From: Nothopassalora personata
Taxonomy: Eukaryota; Ascomycota; Dothideomycetes; Mycosphaerellales; Mycosphaerellaceae
DNA: 64,000 nucleotides
Assembly (NCBI GenBank): GCA_033816765.1
Contig: CM066287.1
Span: 1,302,001-1,366,000, forward strand
Reading direction: 5' to 3'
The position numbers and the translations under genes were made by a program. This document shows, in pieces, positions 54,168 to 64,000 of the stretch (position 1 is the stretch's first letter; every line of letters starts with the position of its first letter). The notes under the pieces are model-generated. The model worked only from the letters and a program-made list of their open reading frames with translations. It was not told the DNA's origin and made no database searches.

Positions 54168-57100
54168 GTACCCCCCCTCTCAAAACTCGTCTCAGTCCTC
54201 TGAGCGTTCAGTCCATTAACTCGCCTATCCATCGTCTTGTGCGGCCACTTATCACCCTTGCCTGTCGAACTCCATAATCGTGCAAACGTCCAATCGTCTT
54301 CAAGGTCGTCCTCCATCTCTGTCACTACTGCTGCGGCTTGCGCATCAGACTCTGTTTGCTCATACTGCTGGCACGCCCAGGGCCTAAGCCCCTCTTCGGC
54401 GAACGCTCGCGTCTGATCCTTTTGACCAAGGTTGGGTATCAATGCAGGCTCTGCAGGGTTCGCTAGAACATCGGTACAACTGTCTGTTCTGTCGTAGAGC
54501 TGAGGGCGGCGGCTTGCACCGTGATCCTCAGTTGGGACGACGGACTTTCCTGTAACCTGATCATCGTAGCGGTGCGTAGTGAACATGCGCTGACCAGATT
54601 CTATCAGAGGCAAGGCTCGGCTAGGCTTATTTGTGGCGGTGTCTCTGTCGACCCTGATCGTGTTAAGTCCGAGCACCTCATTGACTGGAGACCAGTCAGA
54701 TGGCGTTGCGAAGCCCTGAGGCGTGGGCAAATCCGGCCGGCTGTGGTGAAAGTCCGCAAGAGCGGCGGCTGCCCTCACAAACAGGTCCTCTGCAGGTTGC
54801 CAAGTCTCTCCGGCCTCCATATCCTGATAGCCAGTCCATCGCACCTTGTACCAAGTGTCCACCTTGCGCTTCTTTCCCTTCTTCACTTTGCCTGCGCGCT
54901 TCCGCGTGTACATGTCCAAGATCTTGTCCACCTCATATTCTGGTGCCGGGGCTGTGACTGTGACATCGGCGACTGCGTCAGCTGCAGTTGTGTCGGGTTC
55001 GATGGCCACTGGCGGCGGCGGTGCCAGGTGCTGTCCCTCGAGCGGTGGGAGATCGGGGTTGTCGGCTCGCTGTAACAGGGAGGTGTGGAAGCAATTATCG
55101 AGTCCGCTCAATGCATCCGACAGGTTCAGCTTGTATGACAGCCTAGCGGGCATCACCTCCGTGATCTGGTACGGTCCTGCATATCTGCGGTCCAGCTTCT
55201 TGGATGGTCGAGTGGTGCGAATGTTCTTCGTGCTTAGATACACCCAGTCGCCAACCTTGTAGTCTGGTGGGATGCTTCGGTGCCTGTTTGCTGCTTCGGC
55301 TTGCAGCGCCTGTGACATCCTCATGTTCTCTTGAAGATTGCGATGTAGCTCACAGATGCGTTTGGCGAAGGCTTCGGCTGACTTGCTGTCGAGTCGCTGA
55401 AGGGTTGTCATGTGTCGGTCCTTGCCTGCTTGCAAATCGATACGCTCGGTGAACTCTGGGTTATATCCAACATTGGCGTAGAACGGTGACACTCCAGTGG
55501 TCTCCGACACTCGGTTGTTAATAGCGAACTGCGCTAAGCACAGCCAGTCGGCCCAGTCGCTCTGTGCCTCATTCGTGAAGGTGCGTAAGTACTGTTCCAT
55601 CTCTTGGTTAGTGCGTTCTGATTGCCCATCCGTTTCAGGGTGGTAGGAGGAACTCAGCTTCCTGCTGATGCGCAGCATCTTGCATAGGCGCTTCCAGAAA
55701 GTGGCGATGAACTGCTTTCCGCGATCAGACGTGATGGTTTCTGGGAGGCCATGCCGGGTGAACACGTGCTTTAAGAAAAGTCGCGCCGCGTTCTGCGCTG
55801 TCATCGCGCCGATGGGTATCAGTTCCACTTCCTTAGTGAGTCTGTCGGTGACTGTCATAACATTGGTGTAAGTCATGCCGTCGAGTTCGCTTGGTGGCAG
55901 GTCAACCACAAAGTCAACTGCGATGTGTTGCCAAGGTCGTTCTGGCACCGAAAGTGGGTGCAGTAATCCAGGTGGCTGGGTATGCACAGATTTCGTCGTG
56001 CGGCACCTGCGGCAATTCGCGTTGTATCTGCGCACAGATCTAGCCAAACCAGGCCAGTAGAATTCACGTGCAACGAGCTCGTAGGTGCGGGCTCTGCCTG
56101 GGTGACCGGCCGCTGGGGTGTCATGGTTCATCTTGACTATCCGAGTGCGGAGCTTCTGGTCCTCTGGCACCCATAGACTCCAGTCATTATACTGGTTACG
56201 GACGTACAGCAGGTCCCCTTCGACCTTGCAGTGTACTGGATGCACCTTCGCTTTCTGAAGGAGTGCTGGGGTCTCGCCCTTCTGCAGGGCTCTGATAGCT
56301 GACTTCAGGTCTGCATCCGCGGCATAAGCCATTGTCATTCTGTACTCGAGTTCGGCTTCCTGTTCCGTCTCGGATGCTGTCTGCGTCTGCGTGGACGGTA
56401 TGAATTCGGTGGCCTCCGGGTTCAGGGCTTCCTCAATTGGTGCGGTAGGTGTGTTCTCAACAGGTGCAACATCCTCAGCCGCATCTTCGACAGTTGCGCG
56501 CATCGAGTCGATCTTAAGAAATCGCTCAGGCGGCAGCAACGTCTGATGCTGATGCTGATTTCGCGGATCGTCCACCCCCTGCGGAAGGTCCTGGCTGCGT
56601 CTCGTGAGGCTGTCAGGCTTTGTGCCTTGGACACCTGGTCGATAGACAATACGGAAGTTGAACTGGGACAGGAATTCGGCCCAACGTGCCTGGCGCCGAT
56701 TCAGCTGCTTAGTGGTCATAAAGTACTCCAAGTTCTTGTGATCCGTGAACACCTTCACGGGTTCGATGGTGTCATCATCCGCCTCGCAGGCCAACTCCGG
56801 GCGCCATTCCTCGAAGGCCTTAATAATCGCTAGAAGCTCCTTGTCATAAATCTCATAGTTGCATTCCTGCGGGCTCAGCTTCTTTGAATAGAATGCTACA
56901 GGGTGAAGCACGCCTTCCTCGTCGTACTGAGAAAGCACTCCGGCGTTCACGAAATCTGATGAGTCCGTTTCGACTACTGTTTGCCTACCGGGCACATAGT
57001 GTGCGAGCATACCGGCTTTGCTGAATGCTGCCTTCAGAGCGTCAAATGCTGCTTGGCATGCTGGTGTCCAGTCAACCCTGCGATTCTTGTGATTACTAGG

Positions 57101-58894
57101 TCCATTTGACTTGGTCAATTCGGTCAGCGGCGCTGCGAGGCGTGAGAAGGCCTCGATGAACCGTCTGTAAAAGTTGGCGAATCCGAGGAACGCCTGCACA
57201 TCCTTGAGGTTGGAAGGTGCTTCCCATGACTGGATACATTCAAGCTTCTCTGGGTCCATTTCGATGCCATCTGGGGTGATAATAAGTCCCAGGTACTTAA
57301 CTCGCTGCTGGTGGAACTCGCACTTGTCGATGTCGACCGTCAGTCCGGCATCCCTCAATTTTGCTAGTACCTTGCGCACATGTTCGATGTGCTCCTCCAG
57401 TGTGTCGCTAAAAATTAAAACGTCGTCCAGGTACGCGGAGACGAAGTCATCCAGGTGTTCTTGTAACACGCTGTTAATGTATGACTGAAACGACGCAGGG
57501 CCATTGCATAGGCCGAATGGTAACACAAGACATTCGTACACCCCATATCGTGTAGCGAATGCTGTAAGCCATTCGTGCCCTTCTGCAATGCGAAGCTTGT
57601 TGAAGGCTGCGACGATGTCCAGCTTCGTGAAGTACCTCTTGCCGTGCATGCGGTTCAGTGTCTCTTGGATTAGCGGTATAGGGTACCTGTTCTTGATAGT
57701 GATCGCATTGAGTCCTCGGTAGTCGATGCACACGCGCAGTCCACCGCCTGGCTTTCTAACTACCAGTACTGGTGCCGGCGATTGGCTCGTCTTCTGTCCT
57801 GCTGGCCGGACTTTGCCTTGTTGCTCCTGTTCGGTGACCCACTTCTTGACTGCTTCATTCTCCTGAGGCGCCAGTCCGTAGGGCTTACGGTATGGCGGTT
57901 CTTGGGGCCCATCAGGCTTGATGTGAATTTCGTGGTCGATTCCAGGTCTGTGAGGAGGAAGTCCTTCATGGTCTTTCGCTGAGAATGCATCTACGAGATC
58001 ATGGTATTCTGGTGGGAGCTTCTCCTTCGGGTTATGGTTGAACTCCTTGTTCAGGAACTGATCCAAGTCATCAGCTGCCATTGCGCTCAGCTTGATCTCA
58101 CCATCGCCTTCTTCGTCCTCTTTGCCGGTAGATAGTATGTAGAAACATTCAGCGCCAGGTCGGTGCGCGTACATCTCGAAGGCGCGCTGCGTGACGCCTA
58201 TACACTCGACTTCCTCATCATCGTCGTACAGGCCCATCGAGGATAGGTTCAGTTCTGCTTCTGCCCCTCCTGCCGTGAAGCTGCGATCATCGGTGAAGGG
58301 CTCTGGTCCATATTTCATTGCTTCCTTACGTTGTCGGTGTCGATGGTTCAGGGACTGGACTGTTGTCGATGTCTTGTTCTTAAGACAGTGACCAAAGCAG
58401 TAGTCTGATCTGAGTGCCACTTCACCGGTCTCCCAGAAGATGTTTGGGTTGTGCGTGCTCAGCCACGGCAGGCCCAGGACGATGTCGTATTCGAGGTCGG
58501 TTATGTAGCATAGCATTTGCTCGTGATGACCGTCGATATCAACATCGACGAGGGCTACGTGCGTGATGCGACGTGCAGCAGCCTTACCATCCCCAAGGGT
58601 CAGGTTCTTGTTGCGCACAAGGGGTATCAAGGGTATTCTGTGTTTGCGTGTGAACTTCCAGTCGAGAAAGAGAGAGGTGGAAGCAGAGTCTACAAGGCCT
58701 CGTGCCTTCCCATGCTGTATCATTACTGGGAGTACTATGTGAGGGTGTACATCTGGTTGCTGCGGCTCCAATGCGCAGGCCGATATCTTCAGCTCCTCAC
58801 CATAGTCTGTATCCGTGTCTTGCTCTTGCACTCTGTGTCTCTCAATCTCATGCTCTTTCTGTCCTTGGTTGTTCGGTTGACCACTGTCTGCCAC
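54092..58894 (-). CDS. Pol polyprotein of chromovirus M (PR-RT-RNase H-IN-chromodomain)
   Basis: 1,600 codons, in -1 relative to gag. The first codon taken, at 58894, is GTG, and the frame is open further upstream into gag, so frameshifting is expected. Protease: Asp-Ser-Ala-Ser at 69-72 and LGLPW at 140-144. RT about 375-560 with YLDD at 488-491. RNase H about 638-766. Integrase zinc site His924, His931, Cys961, Cys964; catalytic D994, D1057, E1093 with 35 residues between the last two. GPY motif at 1240-1242. Chromodomain about 1319-1385. The enzyme set copies and integrates the element. The stop falls within the 3' LTR. All catalytic residues are present, so it is probably active. Confidence 0.96.
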   Translation of the reverse strand: MADSGQPNNQGQKEHEIERHRVQEQDTDTDYGEELKISACALEPQQPDVHPHIVLPVMIQHGKARGLVDSASTSLFLDWKFTRKHRIPLIPLVRNKNLTLGDGKAAARRITHVALVDVDIDGHHEQMLCYITDLEYDIVLGLPWLSTHNPNIFWETGEVALRSDYCFGHCLKNKTSTTVQSLNHRHRQRKEAMKYGPEPFTDDRSFTAGGAEAELNLSSMGLYDDDEEVECIGVTQRAFEMYAHRPGAECFYILSTGKEDEEGDGEIKLSAMAADDLDQFLNKEFNHNPKEKLPPEYHDLVDAFSAKDHEGLPPHRPGIDHEIHIKPDGPQEPPYRKPYGLAPQENEAVKKWVTEQEQQGKVRPAGQKTSQSPAPVLVVRKPGGGLRVCIDYRGLNAITIKNRYPIPLIQETLNRMHGKRYFTKLDIVAAFNKLRIAEGHEWLTAFATRYGVYECLVLPFGLCNGPASFQSYINSVLQEHLDDFVSAYLDDVLIFSDTLEEHIEHVRKVLAKLRDAGLTVDIDKCEFHQQRVKYLGLIITPDGIEMDPEKLECIQSWEAPSNLKDVQAFLGFANFYRRFIEAFSRLAAPLTELTKSNGPSNHKNRRVDWTPACQAAFDALKAAFSKAGMLAHYVPGRQTVVETDSSDFVNAGVLSQYDEEGVLHPVAFYSKKLSPQECNYEIYDKELLAIIKAFEEWRPELACEADDDTIEPVKVFTDHKNLEYFMTTKQLNRRQARWAEFLSQFNFRIVYRPGVQGTKPDSLTRRSQDLPQGVDDPRNQHQHQTLLPPERFLKIDSMRATVEDAAEDVAPVENTPTAPIEEALNPEATEFIPSTQTQTASETEQEAELEYRMTMAYAADADLKSAIRALQKGETPALLQKAKVHPVHCKVEGDLLYVRNQYNDWSLWVPEDQKLRTRIVKMNHDTPAAGHPGRARTYELVAREFYWPGLARSVRRYNANCRRCRTTKSVHTQPPGLLHPLSVPERPWQHIAVDFVVDLPPSELDGMTYTNVMTVTDRLTKEVELIPIGAMTAQNAARLFLKHVFTRHGLPETITSDRGKQFIATFWKRLCKMLRISRKLSSSYHPETDGQSERTNQEMEQYLRTFTNEAQSDWADWLCLAQFAINNRVSETTGVSPFYANVGYNPEFTERIDLQAGKDRHMTTLQRLDSKSAEAFAKRICELHRNLQENMRMSQALQAEAANRHRSIPPDYKVGDWVYLSTKNIRTTRPSKKLDRRYAGPYQITEVMPARLSYKLNLSDALSGLDNCFHTSLLQRADNPDLPPLEGQHLAPPPPVAIEPDTTAADAVADVTVTAPAPEYEVDKILDMYTRKRAGKVKKGKKRKVDTWYKVRWTGYQDMEAGETWQPAEDLFVRAAAALADFHHSRPDLPTPQGFATPSDWSPVNEVLGLNTIRVDRDTATNKPSRALPLIESGQRMFTTHRYDDQVTGKSVVPTEDHGASRRPQLYDRTDSCTDVLANPAEPALIPNLGQKDQTRAFAEEGLRPWACQQYEQTESDAQAAAVVTEMEDDLEDDWTFARLWSSTGKGDKWPHKTMDRRVNGLNAQRTETSFERGGTVTGSPRPFTDDASSRRNLGPSASG

Positions 58895-58896
58895 GC

Positions 58897-60930
58897 TTAG
58901 GCAGTGGCCTCGCCATTTCCCTGCCCGGCGGCCAGGGAACTGAGGTTGGTGTTGCCTCCGTTGTTGTTACGCGGGCGCGGTGGGCGATAGTCGCCGTCGT
59001 AGCCATACATCGGGCACTCGGTATTGCTGGATAAGTGGGGTCCGGTGCGGCATCGGTAGCACTTGCCCTGCTTCTTCAATTCCTCGCGACCCTCATAGTT
59101 GAGCGGTGGGAGGTCCCGAAGGTGAGCTGGCAAGTCTTCCTTCTTCTTGGTGCCTACGTACTGTGGTGGGCGCTGAACGACGGCGCCGGCAGCACCAGCG
59201 GCTGCAGCTGCAGCTGTGTTGCCCTGGTTCTGGTTGCCGTTGCCGTTGCCGTTCTGGTTGCCTCCTCCATTGCCGCGTGGGCGGTTGTTGTTCTCTTGAG
59301 GGTACAGCTGCTCGGTCTCGTAGAACTGCTCGTCCAGTGCAGTGCACTCTTCGATCACGTCCTGCATGCTGTTCAGACGTCGGTCCACCTCGCGGTCTCC
59401 GAAGGTCTTGATGTAGTAGCGCTTGTTGAGGCGTGTGCGGAACAGCATCAACTCGGTCTCGTCACTCCAGTCAACCCATGCCCTCAGCTTGGAATAGCGT
59501 GCGAAGAATGGGACGAAGTTCTCCTTCTGAGCCTGTTTGCAGGTAGTGATGTCCACTGCAGCCTTGGTGGCCTCGTTGCGGACGCCGTACTGTCGAGTCA
59601 TCCAGTCCAACAGTTCTTCGCCAGTCATGAACTCGTTGAAAGCCTGGTGCCCGGGGATGGGGATGCGAGGCTTCACAGTCTTCTGCACCTCACCGTCCGT
59701 CCATCCATACAGGAAGCGTAGGGCGTCCTGTTCAGTGCGGAACGTCGCGACTGTCAACTTCAGCAGGATGCTTGTGTACCAGCTGTCATAAGTCGGGTCG
59801 TCATCGTTCTTGAACTTCTTTGGGTCAGGCACACCCTTGCCGATCTTCATGCTGCGGTCGAGGGTGGGGTCGATGTTGATGAGACGCTCCGGCAGGTCCA
59901 CGAGAGGTGTCTGCTGCGTGCGGTTGCTGCGACCACCGCCTGACCGCTGCGTGCCTTGTGTGCCTTGGCGCTCATCACGACGTGGTCGGTCATGGTCACG
60001 ACCACGGCGATCCCTGTCCTTGTCTCCATTGCCATCGTCATCATCGTCTCCTCCGCCACCTCCTCCTGCTGCCGCCTCACGGTACCGACGCTGGAGCACC
60101 TCGAGTGAGGTCTCGCGGGGTGGTGGTGATCGTGGGCGTGAGCGTGGGCGCGAGCGCGAACGACGTCCTCGTGCCTGGTCCTCTGCTGCTTGCAGACGGA
60201 CCTTCAGGTCATCAACCTCAGCTTGTAATGCCTGGCTCTTCTTCTTCTCCGAGTCGGTGATATCGGCGAACTGCTGACATAGCTCGTTCGCATCCTTGTA
60301 CTTCTTCTCGACAGCCTTGAGTTTGAGGGTGTCGGCGTTCTTATTCTTAAGGTCCTGGGCCATCTTCGCGAGGGCGGTCTGTTCGGTCTTGAGCATCCCG
60401 TGGATGCGATCGTACTCGGCATACAGCGTACGGTACTGCTTGTTCTGAAGTGCATTGGCGCGTTGCATCACATCGAGTTGTTGGCTAGATATGATGGCAG
60501 TGTTGAATCCTCGTAGCACGAAATCGTGGACGGTCTTCGGGTGTTCCTTGGTCAGTGTGGCCAGGTCTTCGGCGGTGATGTTCTGGAAGTCGGCGGCAGC
60601 GATGTGTTCGGCTTCGTCGTGTGAAATGAAGACTGGTGTGTCCTCCTCTTCTCCCACCCTGGGCTCGAAGAGTTCTGTGAAATCAAGCTCACCGTTCTGC
60701 TCCCTGTCTTGTGCTTTGTTCCATGCCTTGTCCAGCTCTTGCTGAAGCGCGACACCGGTGTCAACTGTGACTCGCCGAGTGTCGTCTCCTTGTGTCTGAC
60801 TGTCGAAACTGGAGAGGTCGGGGAAAAGAGAGGTGCGCTTGCCTTGTGTCTGTGACTGCTGGGAAGTCATGTTGTTTCCTTCAACGCGGCCTGTTGCTGA
60901 GGCCTTTGGTGCGTTGGTTTCCTTGGGCAT
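58897..60930 (-). CDS. Gag polyprotein of chromovirus M
   Basis: 677 aa from ATG 60930. Domains in order: acidic N-terminal region, coiled coil (about 160-260), Arg/Ser-rich stretch (about 260-285), Gly/Asp run (about 300-315), capsid-like domain (about 365-560), Asn/Gly-rich and Ala-rich linkers, and a knuckle Cys-X2-Cys-X4-His-X6-Cys at 624-639. It forms the particle and binds RNA. Its TAA is two bases from the first pol codon taken, and the pol frame overlaps it in -1. Confidence 0.93.
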   Translation of the reverse strand: MPKETNAPKASATGRVEGNNMTSQQSQTQGKRTSLFPDLSSFDSQTQGDDTRRVTVDTGVALQQELDKAWNKAQDREQNGELDFTELFEPRVGEEEDTPVFISHDEAEHIAAADFQNITAEDLATLTKEHPKTVHDFVLRGFNTAIISSQQLDVMQRANALQNKQYRTLYAEYDRIHGMLKTEQTALAKMAQDLKNKNADTLKLKAVEKKYKDANELCQQFADITDSEKKKSQALQAEVDDLKVRLQAAEDQARGRRSRSRPRSRPRSPPPRETSLEVLQRRYREAAAGGGGGGDDDDDGNGDKDRDRRGRDHDRPRRDERQGTQGTQRSGGGRSNRTQQTPLVDLPERLINIDPTLDRSMKIGKGVPDPKKFKNDDDPTYDSWYTSILLKLTVATFRTEQDALRFLYGWTDGEVQKTVKPRIPIPGHQAFNEFMTGEELLDWMTRQYGVRNEATKAAVDITTCKQAQKENFVPFFARYSKLRAWVDWSDETELMLFRTRLNKRYYIKTFGDREVDRRLNSMQDVIEECTALDEQFYETEQLYPQENNNRPRGNGGGNQNGNGNGNQNQGNTAAAAAAGAAGAVVQRPPQYVGTKKKEDLPAHLRDLPPLNYEGREELKKQGKCYRCRTGPHLSSNTECPMYGYDGDYRPPRPRNNNGGNTNLSSLAAGQGNGEATA

Positions 60931-61088
60931 CTGTTGCTTAGTGCCTTACCGTGTTCCGTGTTCTGAATCCGTTTGCCTCTGTTGCGATGTTGCGAGTCGC
61001 GAGTTCTGTATCTACGCCGTGCGCGGTTCTGTGAGTCTGTTCCTGTTGTTACGCGTCCCTTACCTGGATCCGCGATCTGGGTAGGGAG

Positions 61089-61099
61089 GTAGAACAAAC
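61089..61099 (-). promoter_or_regulatory. Putative self-priming primer-binding site of M
   Basis: GTAGAACAA at 61089-61097 (forward) is the reverse complement of TTGTTCTAC at 61141-61149 in the LTR. A TATA-like motif lies at 61182-61192 on the minus strand. 60931-61088 is leader with no other feature. Confidence 0.6.
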
Positions 61100-61283
61100 T
61101 GTAAGGGCGCGCGTACCATAGGGTCCGAATGAGATAGTTGTTGTTCTACGAAGCTACGAAAGAGGAGCGCGAGGCGCGGCGGATAGATAAAGCATCGCCA
61201 AGCCGCGCTAACCCGATGCGGAAGGTCCGAGGTTCCGCCGGGACGACGCATCGTCAGTGAAGGGTCGCGGGCTGCCCGTGACA
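61100..61283 (-). repeat. 5' LTR of M
   Basis: 184 bp; forward ends TGTAAGG and GTGACA. Followed by the GGGAG target duplication. Confidence 0.95.
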
Positions 61284-64000
61284 GGGAGCTAGCGTTTCTA
61301 GTCGGACTACTTATAGTTAATGTAGTTACGAAGGTAAGCCTAGACTTCCTAGTTTAATCGTTCCGGGCCTCCGTCGGTTTATAGGTAGTAGGCGGAGCTA
61401 AGCCTCTATTTTACACCGGTTAAACGATAGAAGGTCCTCTAGAAGGTACTCGTCCAGTTAGTACCCCGGTCACTCGTAATAGCTTAAGGGAGGCTATAGT
61501 ATCTCACCTAGTAGTCTAAGAACCTTTTAGCGCAGTCCTCGGCTTTTATAGTAGGCATCGCTTCTAAAACGACGGTCTTACTTAGTCGATCCTTAATTAC
61601 CTAGAGGCAAGTGTTCCCTTACGACTCGGGCATGTCCGTTATAAAATCCATCGAGATCTCCTAGAAGAATCGGTCGGGGACCGGTAAGGGTTATAGGAGG
61701 CCGTGTTTTTATTCTCTCTACACCTTATTCCTACCGTAGTAGTTACAGTTCCTTAAAAACTGCCTTACGTACTTAGACTATAGGGGCTAGTAGAAGTTAC
61801 GACTTAGTATCGATACTATAGAGTCCCGGCTAGGGTAGCCGTATACCGGTAAATCGTGTACGGATTAGATTAGCTTAGTTCGAAGGGTGTTGTTCTATAG
61901 AATCGCTATGTCCGCCTCCTTATAGTCGGACTCCGTAGAACTAGGAGTTCTAGGTACCTAAATCCTACCGCGGTAGCAAAGATACCCGTTACGGTCGATG
62001 CTATAGTTACCTACTTACACCTTAAGTTTCACCTCGCTAGGGAGTAAACGCGCTCCTACCTTAATCGCGCGGTGTACCGCTTAGAACGTGCTATCCTTCT
62101 CGATAGTTCTTTCCTAGAGGTCGTTTAGCTCTTAGTCTTAGAAGGGTCCCTATAGTACGCCCGGTAAATCCGCCTCTTCTATAGCGGATAGTCCTTCGAA
62201 CTACGTAGCTAAGATTCGTACTAACGAAACCTTTATAGTAGAGCTAGCGTCTACTACCTTCGAGCTCGGCTAATTCTTTACGATGTCCGGTTTAAGAAAT
62301 CTACGATACCGTAATAACTTATCGTCCTACCTAAGCGTGTCCTACTCTCTTCGAGAAAGGGTATCCGGTACAATCGCCTCGGTACCCGGCCTATATACTA
62401 GTAAAAACTAGAACTTTGTAACTTCCTTAACCTACCGGATCTACCGTTCGGAGAGCTGTCTCTTCGTTATAAAGTATTCTAGGTTCTTATAGTCCGTCTA
62501 GATTATAAAGGGCCGATATGTTTTTAACTTAGAAGCCTATTCCTTAAGACAGAATACTACTACGAGCATCTCCTTATCGTAAATGTCGTAGTTAATCTTA
62601 GCCTTATTAAGTTTCTTCGAGTAGAATCCTACTAGTCTTACGACTCCGTCCTTTTCTTATAGGAGGGCGCCTCTAAGCGTAAAGCCGCTATAGTCCGTCT
62701 CTAAAAACGTAGGGAGCTCCGGGTTCTAGTAGGCTAAAACTAGTACTTTATAGTACTTGTCCTTTAGGGTCTTAAACGTATTAGCCTAACGATCTCCCTA
62801 GGAAAACACCTTATTCTTACCGGTTAGCGACGTTAAGGGCTCGGCGAGCTTTAAATAGTTTAGAATAAACATTCGGTAGTAGTTCGCGAAGCCTAAGAAC
62901 CGCCGTACTTCCTTCTAGGTAACTAGTACCTTCTAGTCCTTTACTACTGCTACCTTTTCGGGGTCGGGTCCTACTCCTATCCCGTCGGCATGTATAATAA
63001 ACCTAAGGTACTTAACCTTCTTCTATACAAACTTATACTTCCCTAGATCTAGGAAAAGGCCTCCGTCCTAAAGCTTCTAGAGCACGATGCGAACCTTCTA
63101 GAAATAGTCCTCTTTTGTTCCGTCGGAGTAAATGACGACGTCGTTAGCGTAGGCCGAGGTAAAGTCGTCTAGGTAGTCCCGTAATAAACTGTTAATGTAC
63201 CGCTAGAATATTACCGGGGCCCCGGATAAACCAAACGGGCATACTAGCTATTCCTATAGACCGAATCTAGTTCGAAAAGCCGTCTTATACTCTTTACCTC
63301 GAGCTATCCGGAGGTAATAGAATGCGGTAATAACGTTAACCTTCGTAATCTATCTAGCGCCCGTTAGGTTCCGAATAGTTTCCGGGATTAATGGAAGCGG
63401 GTAATAGTCCTACTTAGTAATCGAGTTTAGTGCTCTATAATCGTAGTAGAACCTAAGTCCTCCCCCGGGCTTCTTTACGAATAAGACGGGAGCCGCCGCT
63501 TCTAAGGTAGAAGGGCGAATGTAACCGTTACGTTATAGTTCCGTTAGCGACTTCCGGAGGATAAGTAGCTCGTCTTTCGACATACTATAGAGCGGTCCCT
63601 AGGTCAATGGTTCCGGGCTTCCGTCGGCTTTCGTCCGTATCTCGATCTTATAGTTAAGGTCGCCGCGGTGTAGAGCTAGTTTATTAGCTTCCCTAGTAGA
63701 AAATAACGGTAATATATCCTAAAGTTCTAGAGGCAAGCCCTTCTTAAGTTCCTCTCGCGTAGGCGGCTCCTTCTTACTAAGGGCTTTCTTAATATCTTCT
63801 ACGGTTACCGTAGTAATCGTAGCGAAACGCTTACCCGACTCGTGTTCTTCGTAGTTACGCCCTTCGGGTACCTATTTCTTTACTAAGCTATAGTAGTACC
63901 GGCGCTTTTTAGGCGCGGTCCGGATCTAATTATGCGCCTTCTACGGGTTCCCTAGGATTATAGGGAAGTCTAGATTAGGTACGACATAAGCATAAACCAC
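61284..64000 (-). pseudogene. RIP-mutated pol of element N (protease end/RT-RNase H-integrase), runs off right edge
   Basis: The minus-strand frame reads, from right to left, a region before RT, then RT (about 62960-63560). The RT has Asp-Tyr-Arg-Ala-Leu-Asn, and Ala-Tyr-Ala-Asn-Asp where Tyr-X-Asp-Asp is usual. RNase H follows (about 62450-62760, Leu-Glu-Thr-Asp and Thr-Asp-Tyr-Lys-Asn-Leu-Glu-Tyr-Phe). The integrase zinc region is near 61780-61870. The integrase core is at 61300-61700, with Thr-Ser-Asp-Arg-Gly and a Thr-Asp-Gly-Gly-Pro-Glu block near 61370. It is interrupted by M at 61283 and continues at 53983. Gag and the 5' LTR would lie beyond 64000. Confidence 0.78.

Larger units (their letters stand above)
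53984..61283 (-). mobile_element. Element M: complete undamaged chromovirus inserted in N
   Basis: 7,300 bp with two 184-bp LTRs that read as identical and a GGGAG target duplication (53979-53983 and 61284-61288). Gag and pol are fully open. Close relative of L. It splits the integrase region of N. Confidence 0.96.

Noticed and set aside
53959..54183. Open frame spanning the left LTR of M
   Set aside because: It is LTR sequence, and the same frame recurs in the right LTR; no evidence of coding.
59035..59721. 228-codon plus-strand frame opposite M gag
   Set aside because: Hydrophobic Leu/Val/Ala-rich translation produced by the complement of gag codons; the homologous stretch in L is broken up, so it is not conserved.

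Overview
The window looks like a block of transposable elements from a filamentous ascomycete (Pezizomycotina). I found no gene that I would call a host gene. The grounds are Ty3/gypsy chromoviruses with C-terminal chromodomains, a pogo/Fot1-type DNA transposon, Zn2Cys6-like proteins, and large tracts in which CA/TG dinucleotides are depleted and TA enriched while CG is kept. In those tracts Gln and Trp codons have become stops and Cys/His codons have become Tyr, which is the footprint of repeat-induced point mutation (RIP) acting mainly on CpA.

Layout, left to right, with letters used throughout. A (1-1808): left-cut, undamaged chromovirus, minus strand. C (1809-~9690): old RIP-mutated Ty3 element, split by D (3129-4994), an intact pogo-like transposon. 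E1 (9839-14159): RIP-mutated element of unknown class. I (~14245-17990): truncated RIP-mutated Ty3 element. B (18381-25919): complete undamaged chromovirus inserted in the leader of a RIP-mutated Ty1/copia element J (~17991-28153). G (28154-32068): RIP-mutated chromovirus, minus strand. K (~32340-32892): RIP-mutated gag, then a 100-N assembly gap. L (32993-39819): nearly complete chromovirus, minus strand, inserted in H (39820-44797), a RIP-mutated chromovirus. A copia RT remnant (44798-45960). E2 (~45965-49240): inverted truncated copy of E1. F (49291-51702): intact non-autonomous LTR element carrying gag and an antisense gene. N (~51708-53983 and 61284-64000): RIP-mutated chromovirus split by M (53984-61283), a complete undamaged relative of L.

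The window therefore records at least two ages: an old RIP-mutated layer (C, E, I, J, G, H, K, N) and a young unmutated layer (A, B, D, F, L, M) nested into it. B, F and M have target-site duplications and LTR pairs that read as identical by eye. In every LTR family whose leader is visible, the bases just inside the 5' LTR are complementary to an LTR segment about 35-41 nt downstream of a TATA-like box. That is the arrangement expected for self-primed reverse transcription as in Tf1/Tf2.

The most interesting system is a small gene lying antisense to the retrotransposon between pol (or gag) and the 3' LTR. It encodes a Zn2Cys6-like cluster followed by a charged helical/coiled-coil segment. It is intact in F and RIP-damaged but recognisable in G and H, with a possible fourth, more divergent case beside N. 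F belongs to the G/H/I gag lineage and has lost pol while keeping gag and the antisense gene open.
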